Below are positions 23,489 to 31,001 of a DNA stretch of 64,000 nucleotides, piece after piece. This DNA comes from Pseudomonadaceae bacterium (GTDB lineage: Bacteria; Pseudomonadota; Gammaproteobacteria; Pseudomonadales; Pseudomonadaceae), in the NCBI GenBank assembly GCA_030602315.1, contig JAUVZY010000017.1:1-64000 (forward strand), given 5' to 3'. Under the pieces are notes generated by a model, which did not search any database, was not told the origin of the DNA, and saw only the letters and a program-made list of their open reading frames with translations. A program made the translations under genes and the position numbers. Position 1 is the first letter of the stretch, and each line of letters opens with the position of its first letter.

Positions 23489-23803
23489 CGGGCAGCCTCA
23501 TGCACAGGGGGCGGCAGTTGCTGGGCAAGCACGATGCCGCAGGGCTCGGCGGCTGAGCCGCATTGCCTGGTTAGAGCGGCCGGCGCAAGAAAATGTCCGT
23601 CTTGCGCCCGCGCCTGCCGCCGTCGGGCGCTGCCGTGCGTCGTCCTGTGCCGGTCGGGTACGTGCATGGGGGGTCTCCTTGCCGTGTGTGCGCCAGCCGC
23701 CAGTGTCGCCCAGAATGCCGGCCGCGCGACGCGCAGCATCCCACAGGGCGAGCGTGCTTGCCTTTACACTTTATAAAAAGATATTTTGTATAAGTCTTAA
23801 TTA
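23489..23803. other. 315-base region between the sensor kinase and the arsR-like gene
   Basis: It is GC-rich for the first 260 bases and then switches to an AT-rich block (about 23762-23803) that holds the arsR-like promoter and operator. Short open frames on both strands here lack ribosome-binding sites and family resemblance and are not called. Confidence 0.5.
23763..23795 (+). promoter_or_regulatory. Promoter with overlapping imperfect palindrome (ArsR-family operator)
   Basis: -35 TTTACA at 23763-23768. Candidate -10 hexamers are TTGTAT or TGTATA (17-18 base spacer) and TATAAG at 23789-23794 (20-base spacer). An imperfect inverted repeat, ACTTTATAAAA (23768-23778) against TTTTGTATAAGT (23784-23795), spans the spacer and -10. 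AT-rich palindromes over the promoter are typical of BigR-type self-repression; the operator role is inferred. Confidence 0.55.
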
Positions 23804-24133
23804 ATGGTGACGCTCGTGACACTCGATGCGCATGAGTTGCAGTTGCTGCGTGCCAACGCAGGCGAAGCCTGTCAACTGCTCAAGACGCTGGCCAATCCTG
23901 ATCGGCTGTTGCTGCTTTGCCAATTGGTCGATGGTGAACGCAATGTCGGCGACCTGGAGCGCGAACTGGGCATCCAGCAGCCGACACTTTCCCAGCAGCT
24001 GGCGGTGTTGCGTCGCGAGTCGCTGGTGAGCACGCGGCGCGAGGGCAAGCAGGTGTACTACCGCATCGCCAGCCCCGCTGCGCTCGCCGTTCTGCAAACG
24101 CTTCATCAACTATTCTGTGGAGGAGAGCGATGA
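23804..24133 (+). CDS. ArsR/SmtB repressor, persulfide-sensor (BigR/SqrR) type
   Basis: 109 residues, one winged-helix domain with recognition-helix region GIQQPTLSQQLAVLRRE. Cysteines are at 23, 39 and 105. The Cys39-Cys105 spacing of 66 residues is the same as the dithiol pair of SqrR (41/107) and BigR (42/108), placed in alpha-2 and the C-terminal helix, and metal-site ELCVC-type motifs are absent. Known family members lose DNA binding when persulfide links the cysteines. It overlaps the downstream transporter gene by 4 bases and should repress this operon. No Shine-Dalgarno precedes the ATG and the predicted transcript start is only a few bases upstream, so the mRNA may be leaderless. An in-frame GTG at 23816 is an alternative start. 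Confidence 0.85.
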   Translation: MVTLVTLDAHELQLLRANAGEACQLLKTLANPDRLLLLCQLVDGERNVGDLERELGIQQPTLSQQLAVLRRESLVSTRREGKQVYYRIASPAALAVLQTLHQLFCGGER

Positions 24134-24561
24134 GCATCGATTGGGCGAATTTCACGCCCTGGTCAGCCTTGGCCGGAGGACTGCTGATCGGCCTCGGGGC
24201 TGGTGCGTTCGTGTTGTTCAATGGCCGGATCGCCGGCATCAGCGGCCTGTTGGGCAGCCTGTTCGGCAAGGGTGACGGGCGCGCCGAGAAGGGCCTGTTC
24301 CTGCTGGGTATCGTGGTTGCGCCGTTGCTGTGGGCGTTGTTCCACGCGCTGCCGGCGGTGGAGTTTCAGACGGGTTGGCTGGGCCTGGTGATTGCGGGGC
24401 TCTTGGTCGGCATCGGCACCCGCTACGGTTCGGGTTGCACCAGCGGTCACGGCGTCTGCGGCCTGTCGCGGCTGTCGCCCCGTTCGCTGGTCGCGACGCT
24501 GGCGTTCATGACCAGCGGCTTTCTGACCGTGTTTTTGCTGCGTCATTTGTTGGGGGGCTGA
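24130..24561 (+). CDS. YeeE/YedE family sulfur transporter, first half (PmpA-like)
   Basis: 143 residues, about four hydrophobic helices. It has the family motif GSGCTSGHGVCGLSRLSPRS near residue 99, with two cysteines that in YeeE/TsuA transporters line the thiosulfate path, and the earlier GRIAGISGLLG segment. Single full-length YeeE proteins contain two such halves; here the second half is the next gene, which starts immediately after. The pair resembles the split PmpA/PmpB transporters found with BigR-type regulators. The likely substrate is a reduced sulfur species such as thiosulfate or persulfide-related sulfur; direction of transport is not known. Confidence 0.85.
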   Translation: MSIDWANFTPWSALAGGLLIGLGAGAFVLFNGRIAGISGLLGSLFGKGDGRAEKGLFLLGIVVAPLLWALFHALPAVEFQTGWLGLVIAGLLVGIGTRYGSGCTSGHGVCGLSRLSPRSLVATLAFMTSGFLTVFLLRHLLGG

Positions 24562-24981
24562 ATGAGCAAGATCACCGCATTGTTCGCCGGGCTGATATTT
24601 GGACTTGGCCTGCTGCTGTCGGGGATGACCAACCCGAGCAAGGTGCTGGGCTTTCTCGATCTGGCCGGCAACTGGGATCCGTCGCTGGCGCTGGTGATGG
24701 TCGGCGCGATCGGCGCCGCGCTGCTGCCGATGCAGTGGGCCAGGCGCCACGACAAGTCGCTGCTCGACCAACCCATGCAGCTGCCGACCAAGCGTGCGCT
24801 CGATCAGCCGCTGATCGCCGGCAGCCTGCTGTTCGGCGTCGGTTGGGGCATCGCCGGGATCTGCCCGGGGCCGGGGCTGGCGCTGCTGACCCAGGGCTAC
24901 TGGCAGGGCTGGCTGTTCGTCGCCGCGATGATCGCCGGCATGCTGATATTCAAGGCGCTGGAGTCCCGGCGCCATTCGTGA
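24562..24981 (+). CDS. YeeE/YedE-type sulfur transporter, second half (DUF6691, PmpB-like)
   Basis: 139 residues, about four helices. Family features: GLLLSGMTNPSKVLGFLDLAGNWDPSLALVMVG and, in the second part, FGVGWGIAGICPGPGLALL with the conserved Cys of the pore motif. It starts on the base after the stop of the first half, so the two are made together and probably form one transporter with the pseudo-symmetric halves on separate chains. The operon order (ArsR sensor, half 1, half 2) matches BigR-controlled operons of plant-associated proteobacteria. Confidence 0.85.
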   Translation: MSKITALFAGLIFGLGLLLSGMTNPSKVLGFLDLAGNWDPSLALVMVGAIGAALLPMQWARRHDKSLLDQPMQLPTKRALDQPLIAGSLLFGVGWGIAGICPGPGLALLTQGYWQGWLFVAAMIAGMLIFKALESRRHS

Positions 24982-24996
24982 GTGGAGGGAAACATC

Positions 24997-25194
24997 ATGC
25001 AAGCCAACGTAGGAACCCTTGATCGGATCGCACGCATCGTCGTCGGTCTGGCGCTGATCGGCTTGACGCTCGCCGGCGTGATCGGCGTTTGGGGCTGGAT
25101 TGGCGTCGTGCCGCTGGCCACCGGCATCTTCCGTTTCTGTCCGGCCTACCCGCTGCTGGGCATCAACACCTGCGGCAAGTGCAAGAGCCGGTGA
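24997..25194 (+). CDS. DUF2892 (YgaP-type) small membrane protein
   Basis: 65 residues from the ATG at 24997, preceded by GGAGGGA with 6-base spacing; a GTG 15 bases upstream is possible but worse placed. N-terminus NVGTLDRIARIVVGLALIG and C-terminal FRFCPAYPLLGINTC are the DUF2892 pattern seen as the membrane part of YgaP-like rhodanese proteins. Two helices form a hairpin; three cysteines (CPAY, NTC, GKC) cluster at the C-terminal end, and could carry sulfane sulfur. It fits the sulfur theme of the operon. It has no rhodanese domain of its own. Confidence 0.8.
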   Translation: MQANVGTLDRIARIVVGLALIGLTLAGVIGVWGWIGVVPLATGIFRFCPAYPLLGINTCGKCKSR

Positions 25195-25919
25195 ACCCCA
25201 CGCCTGACGCCGGGCCATCGCCGGCTTCGCTGATCCGCGTATGGGACGCGCCGCTGCGGATGTTCCACTGGACACTCGCGGCGAGCGTGGTCGCCGCGCT
25301 GGTCACCGGCTGGCTGGGCGGTGGCCTGATGGTCTGGCATGGCCGGCTGGGGATGCTGATCCTCGGCCTGCTGGTGTTTCGCCTGGCCTGGGGCGTACTC
25401 GGTTCAACCTACGCGCGCTGGTCACGCATTTGCCTGGCGCCGTTTGGCGTGCTCGCCTATCTGCGCGGCCAGTGGCGCGAGCCCGGGCACAGCCCACTCG
25501 GCTCGCTGGCCACGCTCGGCCTGTTGAGCGTGCTCGGCCTGCAGGTGGCGAGCGGCCTGTTCGCCAATGACGACATCGCCTTTCGCGGACCGCTGCAGCG
25601 GTTGGTGGATGGCGGGACCAGTGACTGGCTGACGGGCGTGCATCGCCAGGCGAAGTGGTTGGTACTCGGCATGATCGGCCTGCATCTGGCGGCGATCGCC
25701 TTCTATCAGCTGGTGCAGCGGCGGCCCTTGGTGCGCGCGATGATCAGCGGGCGTTGCCCGCGCGAGTTCGCCTCCCAGCGCGATGCGGTGGGTGGGGCCT
25801 GGTGGGCGCTGTTGCTGGCGGTCGGTCTGGCGGTGCTGGTGGTATGGCTGGTGCAGGCAGCGCCGGACTGGCTGACGCCGCCCGCGCCACCGCCCGCACC
25901 GGCGGTGCTCGACTGGTAA
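25191..25919 (+). CDS. Cytochrome b561-like membrane protein
   Basis: 242 residues from a GTG start whose last two bases lie in the stop of the DUF2892 gene (GTGA overlap). Four to five transmembrane helices with histidines placed as haem b ligands: FHWTLA (helix 1), VWHGRLGM (helix 2), GVHRQAKW and GLHLAAI later. It starts IRVWDAPLRMFHW, the Ni/Fe-hydrogenase b-type/cytochrome b561 pattern, and ends in a Pro/Ala-rich tail. It should move electrons between quinol and a periplasmic partner, plausibly the convergent cytochrome c'. Its membership of the persulfide-regulated operon is inferred from overlap. Confidence 0.85.
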   Translation: MNPTPDAGPSPASLIRVWDAPLRMFHWTLAASVVAALVTGWLGGGLMVWHGRLGMLILGLLVFRLAWGVLGSTYARWSRICLAPFGVLAYLRGQWREPGHSPLGSLATLGLLSVLGLQVASGLFANDDIAFRGPLQRLVDGGTSDWLTGVHRQAKWLVLGMIGLHLAAIAFYQLVQRRPLVRAMISGRCPREFASQRDAVGGAWWALLLAVGLAVLVVWLVQAAPDWLTPPAPPPAPAVLDW

Positions 25920-25920
25920 G

Positions 25921-25943
25921 GCGGGCCTGCAGCGCAGGCCCGC
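25921..25943. terminator. Hairpin between the cytochrome b and cytochrome c' genes
   Basis: Perfect 10-bp stem (25921-25930 with 25934-25943) and a 3-base loop between two convergent genes. There is no T-run, so it may act as a bidirectional block or mRNA stabiliser. Confidence 0.6.
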
Positions 25944-25951
25944 GGCAGCTG

Positions 25952-26416
25952 TCAGTCGTGGCGGAACTTGTCGTGGCAGGACTTGCAGGTCTTGCCGGTT
26001 TCGCCGAAAGCAGCCTTGATCGCGCCCTTGTCGCCGGATGCGGCCACGCTGGCCAGCTGGTTGGCGGCCAGGTTGAACTCCCTGCCCAGCCGTGAGGCTT
26101 CGTCGAGGTTCTTGAAGAAGTCGGCTTTCAGACGGGTCTGCTTGCCCAGTTCGGCGCGGCTGGTGCCAGGGCTGAACAGTTCACCCATGCCCGAGTTGGC
26201 CACGGCGGCGATGGCATTGGCCGCCGCCTGTACCTTCAGCGGATCGTAGGGCACGCTCTCGTCCACCACCTGGGCCTTGATCTTGCCCATGTTCCACGCC
26301 ATGAACTGGTAGCCGGCCTTGCGGTTTTTCACCTGGTCCTTGGGCTCGAGGGGCTGGGCGTAGGCGCCGGTGGCCAGCAGTGCGGCGCTCAGGCCGCCGA
26401 TCAACAGTGCTTTCAC
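25952..26416 (-). CDS. Cytochrome c' (periplasmic haem c protein)
   Basis: 154 residues. Signal peptide cleaved after about residue 20 (ATGAYA-QP). Haem motif CKSCH at 144-148 near the C-terminus, followed by DKFR, with the four-helix-bundle layout of class II cytochromes c. Gln/Phe and Met near 37-43 (YQFMAWNMG) match the segment that shapes the sixth-ligand pocket of cytochrome c', usually open and able to bind NO. Cytochromes c' are linked to NO tolerance and electron carriage. It faces the cytochrome b561-like gene tail to tail; in many proteobacteria cytochrome c' and a b561 gene are neighbours, which suggests a working pair. Confidence 0.88.
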   Translation of the reverse strand: MKALLIGGLSAALLATGAYAQPLEPKDQVKNRKAGYQFMAWNMGKIKAQVVDESVPYDPLKVQAAANAIAAVANSGMGELFSPGTSRAELGKQTRLKADFFKNLDEASRLGREFNLAANQLASVAASGDKGAIKAAFGETGKTCKSCHDKFRHD

Positions 26417-26518
26417 GGTTATCTCCTTGTGTCTTGCGCGTGGCGATCGTCCGATCGCCGTGGCTGTATGGTCGGCGCGCCGGGCGGCCGATGCAAGGCG
26501 CCGGCCGCGTCGCGCGGC

Positions 26519-27634
26519 TCAGCCGTGATGCCGCCGGCCTGCCGGTTGCTGTTGGGTGATGCAATGGATGTTGCCGCCGCCGAGCAGGATCTCGCGCCCC
26601 GGCACCATCACCACCTCGCGCTCGGGAAAGCACGCCGCGAGGATCGCCCGCGCCTCGGCGTCCTTGGCGTCGTCGAATGCCGGCGCGATGATGCCGCCGT
26701 TGACGATCAGGAAGTTGACATAGGAGCCGGCCAGGCGGATCGACGGATCGCGCGGCTGACTGCCGGCGACGATATCCACCGCCGCGCACTCGGCCGTGCT
26801 GGCGTGCAGCGGGCCGGGGATCGGGAGGCGGTGGATGGTCAGCGTCCGGCCCCGGGCATCGCGCGCCTGTTCCAGCACTTTCAGGGCCGCCTGGCAACGC
26901 GGGTAGTTCGGGTCGGCCGGATCGTCGGTCCAGGCCAGCAGCACCTCGCCGGGCCGGACGAAACAGCAGAAGTTGTCCACGTGGCCGTCGGTCTCGTCGT
27001 TGTGGAGGCCCTGCGGCAGCCAGATGATGACGTCCACGCCGAGGTGCTCGCGCAGCATCGCCTCGATTGCTTCGCGGCCGAGCGCCGGGTTGCGGTTGCG
27101 ATTGAGCAGGCACTCCTCGGTGGTGAGCAGGGTGCCTTCGCCGTCGACGTGGATGGCGCCGCCCTCGAGCACAAAGCCCTCGGTGCGGTAGCGCGCACAG
27201 CCCTCGAGCGCGAGGATCTTGCGCGCGACCTGGTCGTCGCGCTGCCAGGGCCAGTACAGCCCGCCGTCAAAGCCGCCCCAGGCGTTGAAGGTCCAGTCGA
27301 CCCCGCGCACCGCGCCATCGTGATTCACCACGAAGGTCGGGCCGGTGTCGCGCACCCAGGCGTCGTCGCTGGAGAGCTCCACCACGCGGATGTGCGGGTG
27401 ATCGAGCCGGGCGCTGGCATTCTCGTACTGCGCGGCGGACACCCCGACGCTGACCGGCTCGAAGCGGGCGATGGCGCGGGCGACCTCGGCGAACGCGGCC
27501 TGCGCCGGCTTGGCACCGGAGTGCCAGTTGTCAGGGCGCTCCGGCCAGAGCATCCAGGTCTGCTTGTGCGGCGCCCATTCGGCCGGCATGTAAAAGCCGT
27601 CGGCGCGTGGCGTGCTGGTCAGGGCCGTCATCAT
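26519..27634 (-). CDS. aguA: Agmatine deiminase
   Basis: 371 residues from the ATG at 27634, which overlaps the aguB stop by 4 bases (an ATG 3 bases later or a GTG at 27640 are alternatives). Guanidino-modifying fold with [53 protein letters not shown] and the catalytic Cys in [11 protein letters not shown]. It hydrolyses agmatine to N-carbamoylputrescine and ammonia. The product goes to AguB, encoded just upstream on the same mRNA. As aguBA under AguR in Pseudomonas, it feeds putrescine into the adjacent spu pathway. Confidence 0.96.
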   Translation of the reverse strand: MMTALTSTPRADGFYMPAEWAPHKQTWMLWPERPDNWHSGAKPAQAAFAEVARAIARFEPVSVGVSAAQYENASARLDHPHIRVVELSSDDAWVRDTGPTFVVNHDGAVRGVDWTFNAWGGFDGGLYWPWQRDDQVARKILALEGCARYRTEGFVLEGGAIHVDGEGTLLTTEECLLNRNRNPALGREAIEAMLREHLGVDVIIWLPQGLHNDETDGHVDNFCCFVRPGEVLLAWTDDPADPNYPRCQAALKVLEQARDARGRTLTIHRLPIPGPLHASTAECAAVDIVAGSQPRDPSIRLAGSYVNFLIVNGGIIAPAFDDAKDAEARAILAACFPEREVVMVPGREILLGGGNIHCITQQQPAGRRHHG

Positions 27635-28512
27635 TTGCACTCGTGCCGGCCATCGAGGGTCTTGATCGGCGCGTAGAGCGTCGGCCGGCGGTCACGGTAC
27701 ACGCCCCAGGCGCTGCGAATGTGCTCCAGCTGATCCAGGTCGAAGCTGTGTACCAGCACGCCCTGCTCGGTTTGGTCGAGCTCCTCGACCTTGGCGCCGA
27801 ACTGGTCGGCGATGAACGACGAGCCGTAGAAGGTGATCTGGTAGCCGTCCTGCTCCTCGGTGCCCACCCGGTTGCTGGCCACCAGCGGCATCAGGTTGGC
27901 GCCGGCGTGGCCCTGTTGCACGCGCTGCCAGTGATCGCGCGACTGGATGCTCGGATCATGGGGCTCGCTGCCGATGGCGGTGGGGTAGAACAGGATCTCG
28001 GCGCCCAGTAGCGCCATGCTGCGCGCGGTTTCCGGGAACCACTGGTCCCAGCAGATGCCGACGCCGATTCGCGCATAGCGGGTGTCCCACACCTTGAAGC
28101 CGGTGTCGCCGGGGTTGAAGTAGTACTTTTCGTGATAGCCCGGGCCGTCCGGGATATGGCTCTTGCGATAGACGCCGAGCAGGCTGCCGTCGGCGTCGAT
28201 CACCGCCACGCTGTTGTAGCGGGCGCGCCCGGCCAGCTCGAAGAAGCTGATCGGCAGCACCACCGCCAGCTCGGCGGCGACCTTCTGGAAATGCGCGATG
28301 GCCGGGTTGGTTTCGACGGGCGTCGCCAGCTGCAGATACTGCGCGTTGGGCTTCTGGCAGAAATACGGCGTCTCGAACAGTTCCTGGATCAGGATGATCT
28401 GCGCGCCGCGCGCGGCCGCCTCGCGCACCAGCTGCTCGGCGCGGGCGATGTTGGCCTGGCGATCCCAGGAACAGGCCATCTGGGTGGCGGCGACGGTTAC
28501 GGTACGGGGCAT
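27631..28512 (-). CDS. aguB: N-carbamoylputrescine amidase
   Basis: 293 residues, nitrilase superfamily. The Glu-Lys-Cys triad is Glu44 (IQELFE), Lys117 (YRKSHIPD) and Cys154 ([10 protein letters not shown]). It converts N-carbamoylputrescine to putrescine, CO2 and ammonia. It is translationally coupled to aguA by a 4-base overlap. Upstream lies a promoter with an embedded palindrome (28593-28621), and then the TetR-type regulator gene. Confidence 0.96.
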   Translation of the reverse strand: MPRTVTVAATQMACSWDRQANIARAEQLVREAAARGAQIILIQELFETPYFCQKPNAQYLQLATPVETNPAIAHFQKVAAELAVVLPISFFELAGRARYNSVAVIDADGSLLGVYRKSHIPDGPGYHEKYYFNPGDTGFKVWDTRYARIGVGICWDQWFPETARSMALLGAEILFYPTAIGSEPHDPSIQSRDHWQRVQQGHAGANLMPLVASNRVGTEEQDGYQITFYGSSFIADQFGAKVEELDQTEQGVLVHSFDLDQLEHIRSAWGVYRDRRPTLYAPIKTLDGRHECK

Positions 28513-28592
28513 GGCGGCTCTCCTGGCGGGTATCTCGCGTCAGCGATGGGAGCGGGGCGCTCGATGGGGGCGGTCCGGCGGGTGATGGCTGC

Positions 28593-28621
28593 TTTATAGT
28601 CGATAAATATCGGTATTTGAA
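28593..28621 (-). promoter_or_regulatory. aguBA promoter with palindromic operator
   Basis: On the minus strand: -35 TTCAAA (28621-28616), 17-base spacer, -10 TATAAA (28598-28593). The spacer contains the inverted repeat AAATA-TCGG-TATTT (28605-28618). A TetR-type repressor bound there would block polymerase; AguR is the obvious candidate as its gene is next door. Confidence 0.6.
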
Positions 28622-28668
28622 GCGCGATTCGGCGGAGGGTGCCGTACGCTGCGCTTGTTAGCTCGATA

Positions 28669-29298
28669 TCAGTCGGCTGCGTGTGGCAGGCAGGGCGGCA
28701 GGTAGAGCGACAGATACGCCTCGAACACCCGCATGCCTTCTTCGGCCAGGCGCGGGGTGATTTCGCCATGCAGCTGCATGGAACGAGCATAGACCCGGTC
28801 ACCCAGCTCGAAGGCGAGGGCGAACACATCCACATCCGTAGGTAGCGGCGGCAGCTGGAAATGCCGGGCGAACAGCGCGCGCATCAGGGCGCCGAGTTCG
28901 GTGTCGTGGCGGGCGTCGGCCTGCACCACCTCGGCCAGTCCATGCTGGGTGAGGATCAGCTGGCGCGCGGCCGGATCGGCGGCGTAGACCGCCAGCATGC
29001 GCTGCTCGATCAGTCGCGCCAGGGCCGGCCAGCTCGCCGGTGGCGGGCCTTCGAGCGGTGTCTCCAGGCAGGCGCGAAAGGCGGCATGCACCTTGGCAGT
29101 CAGTGCCTCGAGGATGGCCGGCACGCCGGGGAAAAAATGATAGACCGACGAGGGCGGGATGCCGGCGCGCTCGGCCACCGCGTACATGCTGAGCGCGCCG
29201 ATGCCGTGCTCGGCGAGCAGGCTGCGGGCGGCGCATAGCAGGGTGTCGATGCGCGCCTGACTGCTGGCGCGCGGCTTGCGGGCGGTGGGTGTGCGCAT
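28669..29298 (-). CDS. aguR: TetR-family regulator AguR
   Basis: 209 residues from the ATG at 29298. The N-terminal TetR helix-turn-helix (about 17-65) reads RIDTLLCAARSLLAEHG ... MYAVAERAGIPPSSVYHFF. The rest is a helical ligand-binding domain. Its position between aguBA and spuI matches P. aeruginosa AguR (PA0294), which represses aguBA and is released by agmatine and N-carbamoylputrescine. The stop is 156 bases before aguB, leaving room for the operator-containing promoter. It may also be expressed from spuI, 79 bases upstream on the same strand. Confidence 0.9.
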   Translation of the reverse strand: MRTPTARKPRASSQARIDTLLCAARSLLAEHGIGALSMYAVAERAGIPPSSVYHFFPGVPAILEALTAKVHAAFRACLETPLEGPPPASWPALARLIEQRMLAVYAADPAARQLILTQHGLAEVVQADARHDTELGALMRALFARHFQLPPLPTDVDVFALAFELGDRVYARSMQLHGEITPRLAEEGMRVFEAYLSLYLPPCLPHAAD

Positions 29299-29377
29299 GC
29301 AGACCTCGGCTTCGGAGGGCTGTATTGGACGCGAGCCGGCGCCCGCCCGGCAAGGGGCGGTGCCGGCAGGCCGGTGC

Positions 29378-30754
29378 TTACACCGTGTGCAGGTACCAGT
29401 TGTACTCGAGGTCGGAAATCGAGTGCTCGAACTCCTCCAGCTCGCTTTCCTTGCAGGCGACGAAGATGTCGATGTAGTCGGGGCTGATGTAACGGGCCAT
29501 GACCTCGCTGTCGTCCAGCACCCGCAGGGCATCGCGCAGGTTGTTCGGCAGGCTGGGTTCGACCTGCTCGTAGGAGTTGCCCTCGATCGGCGCGTCCGGC
29601 TCGATTCTCTCGCTCAGCCCGTGGTGGATGCCGGCCAGCACCGCCGCCATCAGCAGGTAGGGGTTGGCGTCGGCACCGGCCACGCGGTGCTCGATGCGCA
29701 CCGCGTCGGCCGACTCGCCGGGCACCCGCAGCGCCACGGTGCGGTTGTCGATGCCCCAGCAGGGTGCATTGGGCACGTAGAACTGCGCGCCGAAGCGGCG
29801 GTAGGAGTTCACGTTGGGGCAGAGGAAGGCCATCGACGCCGCCATGGTCTGCTGCAGGCCGCCAATGGCGTGGCGCAGGGCCTGGTTTTCCAGCGGATTG
29901 TCGGCGGCGAAGATGTTGTTGCCGTCCTTGTCCAGGATCGACACATGCACATGCAGCCCGTTGCCCGCCTGCCCCGGGTAGGGCTTGGCCATGAAGGTGG
30001 TGTCCATTTCATGGTCGTAGGCGATGTTCTTGATCAGCCGCTTGAGCAGCACCGCGTAGTCGCAGGCTTTGATCGGGTCGGCCACATGGTGCAGGTTGAC
30101 CTCGAACTGGGCCGGCGCGCTCTCCTTGACGATGGCGTCGGCCGGAATGCCCTGCTCCTTGGCGCCTTCGAGGATGTCCTGCAGGCAGTCGACGTATTCG
30201 TCCAGATCATCGATCAGGTAGACCTGGGTCGACTGCGGGCGCTTGCCGGAGATCGGCGAGCGTGGCGGCTGCGGGCGGCCGTTCACGTTCTCCTGGTCGA
30301 TCAGGTAGAACTCGATCTCGAATGCCGCGCAGATGGTCAGGCCCAGGGCGTCGAACCGCTCGACCACCCGGCGCAGCACCTCGCGCGGGTCGGCGAAGAA
30401 CGGCGAGCCGTCGCGCTCATGCATGGTCATCAAGAGCTGCGCGGTGGGGCGTTTCTGCCAGGGTTCCTTGGACAGCGTATTGGGGATCGGCAGACAGGTA
30501 CGGTCGGCGTCGCCAATGTCCAGGCCAAGGCCCGAGCTTTCCACCGTGATGCCGTTGATGTTGAGGGCGAACAGCGAAGCCGGCAGGTTGATGCCCTTTT
30601 CATACACCTTGTGCAGGCTGGCGCGCTCGATGCGTTTGCCGCGAACCACCCCGTTCATATCGGCGATCAGAAGATCGATGTACTGGACCTCGGGGTGTTC
30701 CTTGAGGAATGCGTTCGCCTCGTTGAGCTGAACCACACGTGGCGGGGGTGACAT
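29378..30754 (-). CDS. spuI: Gamma-glutamylpolyamine synthetase SpuI (glutamine synthetase family)
   Basis: 458 residues. Glutamine-synthetase fold: the beta-grasp N-terminus with YIDLLIADMNGVVRGKRI, EIEFYLID for metal, QFEVNLHH, NGLHVHVS, CPNVNSYRRF, NRTVALRVPG and ADANPYLLMAA. This is the PuuA-type subfamily that ligates glutamate to a polyamine amine, opening the gamma-glutamylated putrescine/spermidine route. It matches SpuI (PA0296, also called PauA-family) by position, divergent from spuA. It is the first of four minus-strand genes (spuI, aguR, aguB, aguA). A second family member, SpuB, is encoded on the other strand. Confidence 0.92.
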   Translation of the reverse strand: MSPPPRVVQLNEANAFLKEHPEVQYIDLLIADMNGVVRGKRIERASLHKVYEKGINLPASLFALNINGITVESSGLGLDIGDADRTCLPIPNTLSKEPWQKRPTAQLLMTMHERDGSPFFADPREVLRRVVERFDALGLTICAAFEIEFYLIDQENVNGRPQPPRSPISGKRPQSTQVYLIDDLDEYVDCLQDILEGAKEQGIPADAIVKESAPAQFEVNLHHVADPIKACDYAVLLKRLIKNIAYDHEMDTTFMAKPYPGQAGNGLHVHVSILDKDGNNIFAADNPLENQALRHAIGGLQQTMAASMAFLCPNVNSYRRFGAQFYVPNAPCWGIDNRTVALRVPGESADAVRIEHRVAGADANPYLLMAAVLAGIHHGLSERIEPDAPIEGNSYEQVEPSLPNNLRDALRVLDDSEVMARYISPDYIDIFVACKESELEEFEHSISDLEYNWYLHTV

Positions 30755-31001
30755 GATTGCACCTTCGATTTGTTAAAAATTTCGATCGTTTATGGCTCGA
30801 AGCCAGTCAATCCGAAAAGCCTTGGGGCTGTCAATACGCCCTTTTCGTGCGCCCTGTTGGCGCGCACGCGGCCATTTTTGGGGCGCCTGCCGCAGGGCGG
30901 CGCCCGCCGTGGCAGGGCGCCTGTTCACCCGGCTGTTCGGCAAGTTGTAAGAAAAAACGAACAACGCTACGCTCGGAGAAACGCCTGTAACGGAGCAAGC
31001 C
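30755..31001. promoter_or_regulatory. Divergent spuI/spuA control region
   Basis: 247 bases separate the two starts. The spuI side is AT-rich and holds a direct repeat TTCGAT (30764-30769 and 30781-30786, start-to-start 17 bases), a possible regulator site. The spuA promoter is at 30945-30973. The centre is GC-rich without recognisable sites. Confidence 0.5.
30945..30973 (+). promoter_or_regulatory. Core promoter of spuA
   Basis: -35 TTGTAA (30945-30950), 17-base A-rich spacer, -10 TACGCT (30968-30973), 28 bases before the spuA ATG. The -10 is weak, suggesting that an activator helps. Confidence 0.5.

Noticed and set aside
23571-23822. Short open frames on both strands in the kinase-arsR gap
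   Set aside because: No ribosome-binding sites, low-complexity sequence and overlap with the arsR promoter.
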